Assembly: GCA_027924645.1 (NCBI GenBank)
Contig: BSBN01001251.1
Location: 3,224,001-3,288,000, forward strand
Direction: 5' to 3'
From: Cunninghamia lanceolata
Taxonomy: Eukaryota > Streptophyta > Pinopsida > Cupressales > Cupressaceae
Length of the DNA: 64,000 nucleotides
The position numbers and the translations under genes were made by a program. Positions 58,432 through 64,000 of this stretch are shown in pieces (positions within the stretch are counted from its first letter, which is position 1; each line of letters opens with the position of its first letter). The notes beneath the pieces were generated by a model that searched no databases, was not told the origin of the DNA, and was given only the letters and a program-made list of their open reading frames with translations.

Positions 58432-59079
58432 TTAATAGTTGGGAAGAAACTGTTGCATAATGCAATGATAGACTCTGGGGCCAGTACTACAATAATGCCA
58501 AAGCAAATAGCAGATGCTTTGAAGATAAAATATGAGCCACTTACAAGAGGAGTCATGCAGTTGGATGGGGAATCTGTGCAAACAATAGGGAAAATTAAAC
58601 AACTCCCATTACAACTATATACTTACCCCAATATAATTGTAAATCAGGATGTGGTAGTCATAGATATTCCCCCTGTATTTGGTCTATGCTTATCCAGAGA
58701 TTTCACAGCCAAGATAGGAAGTTACATGTCACTAGATTGGTCACACCTCATTCTGAGAACCAAATATGAGACAAAAATGAAAATACTGTTTGAACCATTA
58801 TCAAAAGACCATATCACAAATTAACCAACCCCAAAATTAGAAGCAGCCCATGCTATGCTGAACAAAGAAGAGAGAATCTTTGTTGAAGAGTTAGGTGACT
58901 GGACTGAACATGACCAACAGGAAGAAGAGAATAATCAGTTGTTGACTATGATGCAAAGTGATCCCTATGGAAACTATGACTCTACTGGTTTAGGCACTTA
59001 TGTCATATTTGAAGAAGACTAAGAGATTCCTAATGTTTTAAGGAAAGAGACACCACAGACCCAAGAATCTGAAAAAGAC
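58432..59079 (+). pseudogene. E4 aspartic protease and linker
   Basis: The translation shows MIDSGASTTIMPKQIADAL with an intact catalytic D-S-G triad, a flap-like QLDGESVQTIGKIKQLPLQL, and DIPPVFGLCLSRDFTAKIG, as in Ty3/gypsy proteases that process Gag-Pol. No true start codon is needed because the domain is read as part of pol. An acidic linker (EELGDWTEHDQQEEENNQ) follows the stop at about 58822. A TAA after FEED (about 59020) interrupts it. Of the pol domains in the window this one has the best-preserved catalytic site. Confidence 0.85.
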
Positions 59080-59556
59080 TCAGAAATCTGGACTCTAAAT
59101 TTTGATGGGGCTAGAAGTAAAAATGGAGCTGGAGCAGGAGTTTGCCTTACAGCCCCAAATGGTGAGAAAATTTTGAGAGCCATTCGCTTTCAGTTTGCCT
59201 GTACCAATAATGATGTTGAGTATGAATCCTTGGTGCATGGACTCATGTTGGCAAAGAAAAAAGGAGTAAAGAATCTGATAGTAAGAGGAGATTCATAACT
59301 AGTGGTAAAGCAAATCAGAGAAAAGACAGTAGCCAAAAATGTAAGAATGAGATCCTATAGGCACAACATTTGGGACCTAATAGATGGTTTTGAAGCTTTC
59401 AATATTGAAGTAGTCCCTAGAGCCCAAAATTCTGAGGCAGATAGAATGTCACAGATTGGTTCACAGTTTGATCTAGCAGCTGATCTACTAGTCAACAATG
59501 AGTCAGTCAAAGTTATAGTGAGGCCAACTATCCCAGACAATGACCAAAATTGGTAA
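59080..59556 (+). pseudogene. E4 additional RNase H (RVT_3/archaeal-like type) located before RT
   Basis: IWTLNFDGARSKNGAGAGV (first Asp codon about 59104), then NDVEYESLVHGLMLAKKKG (Glu), NLIVRGDS (Asp) and VVPRAQNSEADRMSQIGS (last Asp) form the RNase H fold with its D-E-D-D residues all present. The NFDGA...EYE...GDS pattern is that of the RNase H shared by plant LINEs and dual-RNase-H gypsy elements, not the one fused to gypsy RT. It lies between protease and RT. In described dual-RNase-H elements I would expect it after RT/RNase H. One stop, TAA at about 59297, replaces the Gln expected after GDS. Same frame as protease and RT N-terminus, so it belongs to the polyprotein. Confidence 0.85.
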
Positions 59557-59619
59557 GTTTTTGAAAATGATTTCCAAGTACTTTCATTTTTGTAACAGTC
59601 AGGAGAATTTGCTGATCAG

Positions 59620-60660
59620 TTGCAACCTAAAATTGAAGAAGCATATGGTGACCAAATTATTCAACTGAAGTCAAATAAGCTCCGTAAAGGACTGATTACC
59701 TTAGAAAACGTATTTGACCCAGAAGATGTAAGCTTGGAGAAGAAGAGGTTTCAAGCAAATAAAGAAGATCATTCTAAAATTCAAGTTAGTGAAGGAAGAA
59801 AATTGAAGGTTGGAAATTCTGCAACCCAGCAAGAAAGGGAAAAGTTGATTGATTTGTGTGAAAGATATGATAGGGTGATTGCCTGGACCTATCAAGACCT
59901 CCATGGCTACAATAGAGATATCATTCAACACACCATAGAGCTGACTGAAGGATCTAAACCAGTCAGAGAGAAGCAAAGGCCAGTGAATCCTAGAATTGAG
60001 CCTCTAATGGTGGATGAGTTTCAAAAGCTCTTAGAATCAAAGATTATTTTTCCAATTAAGCATTCAACCTGGGTATCAAACCTAGTGCTAGTAAGAAAAA
60101 AAAATGGTGACATAATACTCTGTGTAGATTTCAGGGATCTGAATAGAGCATCTTTGAAAGATCATTATCCCCTGCCCTCTATGGAACAAATTTTACAAAC
60201 TGTGGCTGGATTAGAGAGATTTTCCTTGCTGGATTGTTTCTCTAGATACAATCAAATTTGGTTGGCTGATGAAGACCAACACAAGATTGCATTTACTACA
60301 AAATGGGGAACATTTGCATATGCTAAGATGTCTTTTGGCCTTTCAAATGCTGGAGCTACTTTTCAGTGAGCAATGGATGTAGCATTTGGGGAGCTTATAA
60401 ACAAATCATCCTGATTTATCTAGATGACCTCACCATTTTCTCTAAAAATGCTATAGATCATTTTGACCATTTAGAGGCTATTTTTAAGAAATGCCAAGAG
60501 TTTGGAATATCCCTCAATCCCAAGAAGTGTATCTTTGCAGTACCTCAGGGTAAACTGTTAGGGCATATAGTGTCAAAAGAAGGAGTTTCTATTGATCCAG
60601 AAAGAGTCACTGCCATAATGAATCTATCTCTGCCAGTCAATAAGAAAGTGGTTCAATCCT
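59620..60660 (+). pseudogene. E4 reverse transcriptase
   Basis: Open 59620-60369 then 60366 onwards. Motifs in order: HTIELTEGSKPVREKQRPVN, VDEFQKLLESKIIFPIKHSTW, LVLVRKKNGDIILCVDFRDL, DHYPLPSMEQIL, FSLLDCFSRYNQI, KIAFTTKWGTFAYAKMSFGL, NAGATFQ, and the catalytic IYLDDLTIFSKNA followed by GISLNPKKCIFAV and LGHIVSKEG. The finger/palm residues look normal for Ty3/gypsy, including YLDD. TGA at 60367 replaces the Arg expected after ATFQ. A small indel near 60400 shifts the frame just before YLDD. Otherwise the domain is complete. Confidence 0.92.
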
Positions 60661-61214
60661 TTCTAGGGAAGATCAATTTTGTTAGCCGGTTCATATCTGA
60701 CTTTGCAGGTCTAATTAGACCAATGACACTGTTGCTAAAGAAGGACCTAGTTTTCAAATGGACTGCAAAAGGGAGACATGCTTTTGAAGAGATCAAAAGA
60801 GCCATTTCAACAACCCCAGGACTTAGGAATCCAGACTTTTCTAAGTCTTTCATAATGTATGTGTATGGAGGAGAATTCAGTGTTGCTGCTATTTTAACTC
60901 AGAAAGATGAACAGCAAGAAGGAGAGCACCCAATAGCCTTTTTCTCTAGGACTCTTAGGGAATATGAGGCCAGATATAATTTTGTGGAGAAGCAAGCATA
61001 TGCTATGGTTAAAGCCCTTAAAAAATTTAGACATATGGTAACGGGAAATAAGATTCTAATATTAGTGGCTCATCCTAGTGTGAGAGAATATATTATGGAG
61101 GGTGAGATCACTGAGAAAAGAGCCAATTGGATAACAAAGATCCTTGAATATGATGTGGAGGTTAGACCCACTAAGTTAGTAAGGGGCAAAGGATTGTGCC
61201 AATATATGGCTTAG
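60661..61214 (+). pseudogene. E4 RT-linked RNase H, catalytic residues altered
   Basis: Follows RT in the same frame: FLGKINFVSRFISDFAGL, then FKWTAKGRHAFEEIKRAIST, SFIMYVYGGEFSVAAILTQK, HPIAFFSRTLREYEARYNF, EKQAYAMVKALKKFRHMV and LVAHPSVREYIMEG. In active gypsy enzymes the first motif has Asp (Y-x-DAS) and the third TDH. Here they read YVYGGE and LVAH, so at least two metal-binding Asp are lost, while the Glu of EKQAYA is kept. This fits a tether-like degenerated RNase H in elements that carry a second one. The following INT linker begins with a stop (TAG at 61212) at a position where Gln is expected (CQYMAQD). Confidence 0.85.
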
Positions 61215-61379
61215 GACATGGAGAGAATGATGACATAAGGAACAACAAGTGAAAATGTATTAAAAATACAAGAGGTTGATCAAGATTCTTGGGTCACAAA
61301 TAGAATACAATTCATGAAGCATGGGATTTTCCCAAGTGAGCTCTCCCATGACAAGAGAAGATATTATAGGCAGTAAGGG

Positions 61380-62537
61380 GCCCACTTTGTACTAATTGGC
61401 CATATTCTATTCAGAAGAAATGTTGATGGCATACTTCTGAGATGTATAGAGAAAGATGAAGCTCAAAGAATACTACATCAGTTACACCATGGAGCCTCAG
61501 GTGGACACTTTTCAGCAAGGACCACAACAATCAAAGTAACTCAAGAAGGATACTTCTGGCCCAATCTATTCACAGATTGCTATCAGTTGGTTAAAGAATG
61601 CCAGGCCTATCAGTTTTATACAGGAAAAAGAAGAAATGTGGCAATGCCTCTAAGCCCCATAATTATGGATGAACCCTTTGCCCAATGGGGTCTCGATTTT
61701 ATTGGTATGATAAATCCAATGTCAAGTATGGGACACAAATGGATCCTTACAGCCACAGATTACTTTACTAGATGGAGTGAAGTAGTACCACTCAAGGAAG
61801 CAACAAAAAAGGTAATATTAGACTTTCTGGAAGGTATTACTGCTCGGTTTGGTCCTCCTCGTACCATAATATCAGATAATGCTAAGGCATTTTTGGGAAC
61901 AAAAATATCTTAATTTGCATTAAGGAATGGAATTTATTTGAAGACTTCTTCAAATTATTACCCTCAGGGTAATGGTTTGGCAGAGTCTACTAACAAGAAC
62001 CTAATCAGACTCATTAAGAGGATAGGGACAAATTATGACAGAGAGTGGCACAAACTGCTTAATACAGCACTGTGGGCTAATAGGATCACACCTAAGCAAG
62101 TGACAAAAATGTCTCCATATGAATTAGTTTATGGTAAACCAGCAGTAATGCCACTGAGCCTAGAGATCCCTGCTTTGCAATTATTGAAACAAATAGAGAT
62201 TGAAGAGAATGGCCCCATGCAAGTCAGACTTGCTGAACTACTGGAAGTACAAGAGAAAAGGGAACAAGCACATGAGTCACTGATGAAACACCAGAAAATA
62301 GTCAAGGATTGTTTTGATAAGAAGACTTCAATTTTTTTTTTTGAAGTTGGCTTAATAGTGTTGAAATGGGATGAGAGAGTTGCCAAGCTAGGTCAACACA
62401 ACAAATTTGAATCACTATGGACTGGCTCTTACAAGATTCATTCTTGTAAGCAGCAAAATTCTTTTGAACTGGAGACTATGGATGGTGAGCCTGAAGAGAT
62501 TCCTATTAATGGGATCTATTTGAAACATTTCAATTAA
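61380..62537 (+). pseudogene. E4 integrase
   Basis: Zinc-finger region: LHQLHHGASGGHFSARTT ... KECQAYQFYTGK, with two His but the second Cys of C-x2-C changed to Tyr. Core: WGLDFIGMINPMSSMGHKW (first Asp), TIISDNAKAFLGT (second Asp) and YYPQGNGLAESTNK (Glu), so the D,D-35-E triad is present. C-terminus: LIVLKWDERVAKLGQHNKFE, SLWTGSYKIHSCKQQNSFEL and NGIYLKHFN. A TAA at 61911 after GTKIS replaces Gln. The N-terminal part before 61587 is read only across stops (TAA at about 61374). It inserts element cDNA into chromosomes. This copy is broken. Confidence 0.9.
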
Positions 62538-63013
62538 GCAGGCACTCTTATGTACTATAGTTAGTTAGTTTCCCTTTCTTGCTTTCCTTTTTCCTACTTT
62601 CCTTTTCAATAAGTGTTCTGTGAACACGTGTCATTAGCGCAAGCCCCTTCTCTTTTTGAAAATCTCGCATTCATTAAGGTTGTCTCCAGTCCCCAAAATC
62701 CTCGAAAGTACTCACTTTGCAGCCACTCTCATAATGTTTCTGACACTCCTTTCCACACAGATTTGGAAAGATACACTAACGGTTTTCTTGGAGTTAATGC
62801 CATTTATAAGACATGATGTGTCATTAAAGCCCCATTAATAAGAGTTAAATCTAAAAATGCGGCTCTCGTTTGCATCCAACTCTCCGTTGTGAAATCATTG
62901 TTGCCTGCAATTCCCATCCCTAGCAAACCCTTCATAACTGAGTGTCACTTTTGTTACACAGTTTCTATCTTTTCTATGTCAAAGCTTCCAACATTCTCCC
63001 CACAGATATAGAT
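62538..63013 (+). other. E4 spacer between integrase and extra ORF
   Basis: About 480 bp with no domain-like protein. 62570-62612 is a pyrimidine-rich stretch (tttccctttcttgctttcct). gaacacgtgtcattagc near 62624 contains a G-box-like CACGTG. It may be leader for the downstream ORF. Confidence 0.45.
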
Positions 63014-64000
63014 ATGGCCGAAGCACAGTCTTCTCAGGAGGGACTCAGAATCTATGAGTCAATTGACAGGCTATTGAGCAGTAAATCATACGCCTTAGCA
63101 CCCCGCGCAACCCAAGAGGTCCTATCCAAGAATGAGGGGTACCTGAGGTAGGGTATTCTATAGACCTAGCAAAGGTTAAGGATTTTGCAGATGGCATCTT
63201 TGACCCAGCCCTTCAAAAATCTACCAAGGCTCTCTGAGAAGGGGGCACACCAGAGATGCATTCAAAAGGCAAAGAGCGGGCAATCTGAAACTTTTGCAAT
63301 GAGGATTTGGACCTCACAGTTGGCACAATTCATGGTCCCGAGTGTGTACCTATGTCTTGACCTAATTGATATATGCACAGAACTGTTTCATGCGCCCTCA
63401 AACACCATACAACAGGGTCCCTTTATAGTGCAAATTACACCTAAGGCCATAAGAGACATGCGGCCTTGTATCATGATTGAACGACCACATTTCCCACTAT
63501 TGCTAAAATGCAATAGACATGGTCAAATGTCAACAACCAGCTTAGGTTTCTCAACTCAGAATAGTAGTTAGGAGATGAGAACACCTAGATGCCCACACTA
63601 CCTACAGGAAGGGCACAATTCAGCCAAGCTAGTCAAGAGGCACTGTCAATGATGGCTTTTCATTTTTGGGATGAAGGAAGACAATACAGTCTATGAATGG
63701 CAGATTGCTATCCTCTTCAGATTAAAGACTGTGGACAAGTCACAGGAATACCGACTGGATTTCACAGAACAAATTGCTTACTCAATGGGCCGATCAACTC
63801 ATAAATTTCAAATCCAAAGGAGTTTTTAGGTATTCTTCTTATCTGTTCCATTTAATGTTATATCAGAACAACAATCTTTTTGCACAAAAATATACAATTG
63901 AATATGTATGACCCAGATTTTGGTCATAATAGAACTATTCCTGTGTTTGCATGGACACATGTGCTATCTGAGGCATCAGACCCTTATGAATTTTGGGAAC
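63014..64000 (+). pseudogene. E4 extra ORF downstream of integrase (partial at window end)
   Basis: ATG 63014 in the context gatATGG gives MAEAQSSQEGLRIYESIDRL. The same frame continues to about 63828 across stops at 63148, 63571 and 63649. Recognisable blocks: QLAQFMVPSVYLCLDLIDIC, LFHAPSNTIQQGPFIVQITP, VYEWQIAILFRLKTVDKSQE. After a further break the translation at 63904-64000 (MYDPDFGHNRTIPVFAWTHV) is again protein-like, so the ORF runs off the window. Sense ORFs after integrase are known in some plant gypsy lineages (env-like or of unknown function). No membrane segment or signal peptide is evident, so I do not call it env. Family unknown. Confidence 0.6.

Larger units (their letters stand above)
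54798..64000 (+). mobile_element. E4: Ty3/gypsy LTR retrotransposon, 3' end beyond window
   Basis: Plus-strand order is LTR (about 54798-56467), primer-binding-like site, gag (56519), protease (58432), RNase H (59080), RT (59620), RNase H of the RT unit (to 61214), integrase (61380-62537), and an extra ORF from 63014. No copy of the 54798-56467 sequence occurs downstream, so the 3' LTR lies outside the window. Domain content and the extra ORFs fit the Tat side of the gypsy superfamily. The RNase H placed before RT is atypical. Stops occur in all domains, nearly all replacing expected Gln, Arg or Trp. Confidence 0.9.

Noticed and set aside
56519..62537. Alternative genetic code with TAA/TAG read as Gln
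   Set aside because: Some stops replace Trp (ALDWY, KVGW) or Arg (ATFQR), frameshifts are also present, and sister copies have CAA/CAG at the same sites. Decay explains all of this better.
62540..64000. 3' LTR of E4 inside the window
   Set aside because: The sequence does not repeat 54798-56467. Only a short cacgtgtc word is shared, and the segment holds an ORF instead.

Overview
The window looks like intergenic heterochromatin from a large, repeat-rich plant nuclear genome. It is AT-rich, and every recognisable protein domain belongs to a retroelement: LINE, Ty3/gypsy LTR elements, and non-autonomous LTR elements 9 to 13 kb long. Decayed telomere-type arrays are also present. No intact host gene, rRNA, tRNA or CRISPR array was recognised. 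Element style, element size and decayed telomere-like tracts would suit a gymnosperm such as a conifer, but that is inference from style; the species cannot be read from the sequence.

Layout. 1-2254: AT-rich spacer with a ~260 bp tandem duplication. 2255-6490: a 5'-truncated LINE (reverse transcriptase C-terminus, zinc finger, RNase H) followed by an unusual extra ORF. 6491-7504: AT-rich spacer with direct repeats. 7505-19702: complete LTR element E1 (minus strand, target duplication ATTAT), encoding no pol but one long proline/histidine-rich G-patch protein. 19780-22356: degenerate TTAGGG/CCCTAA array that switches strand. 22380-23503: an LTR-like repeat also found inside E1. 23505-26488 and 35618-36490: two halves of a minus-strand unknown ORF (H), split by E2. 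26489-35617: LTR element E2 (plus strand), a second and more rearranged member of the E1 family. 37020-37810: ~120 bp tandem array. 39386-52589: complete LTR element E3 (minus strand, target duplication GGCAC), with gag and protease remnants, most of pol deleted, and a plant-mobile-domain-like ORF in antisense. 52590-54797: AT-rich spacer. 54798 to the window end: Ty3/gypsy element E4 (plus strand), with gag, protease, an extra RNase H, RT, RNase H, integrase and a further extra ORF that runs off the edge.

How the parts relate. E1, E2 and E3 share almost the same primer-binding site and the TGTA...TACA type of LTR end, so E1 and E2, which lack pol, may have been copied in trans by relatives of E3. 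All coding regions are decayed. Stops fall mostly where homologous or family sequence expects Gln, Arg or Trp, which fits cytosine deamination in silenced, methylated DNA. The most notable points are the conserved G-patch protein of E1/E2 with a stop codon shared by both copies, the antisense mobile-domain ORF of E3, and the placement of an RNase H domain before RT in E4.
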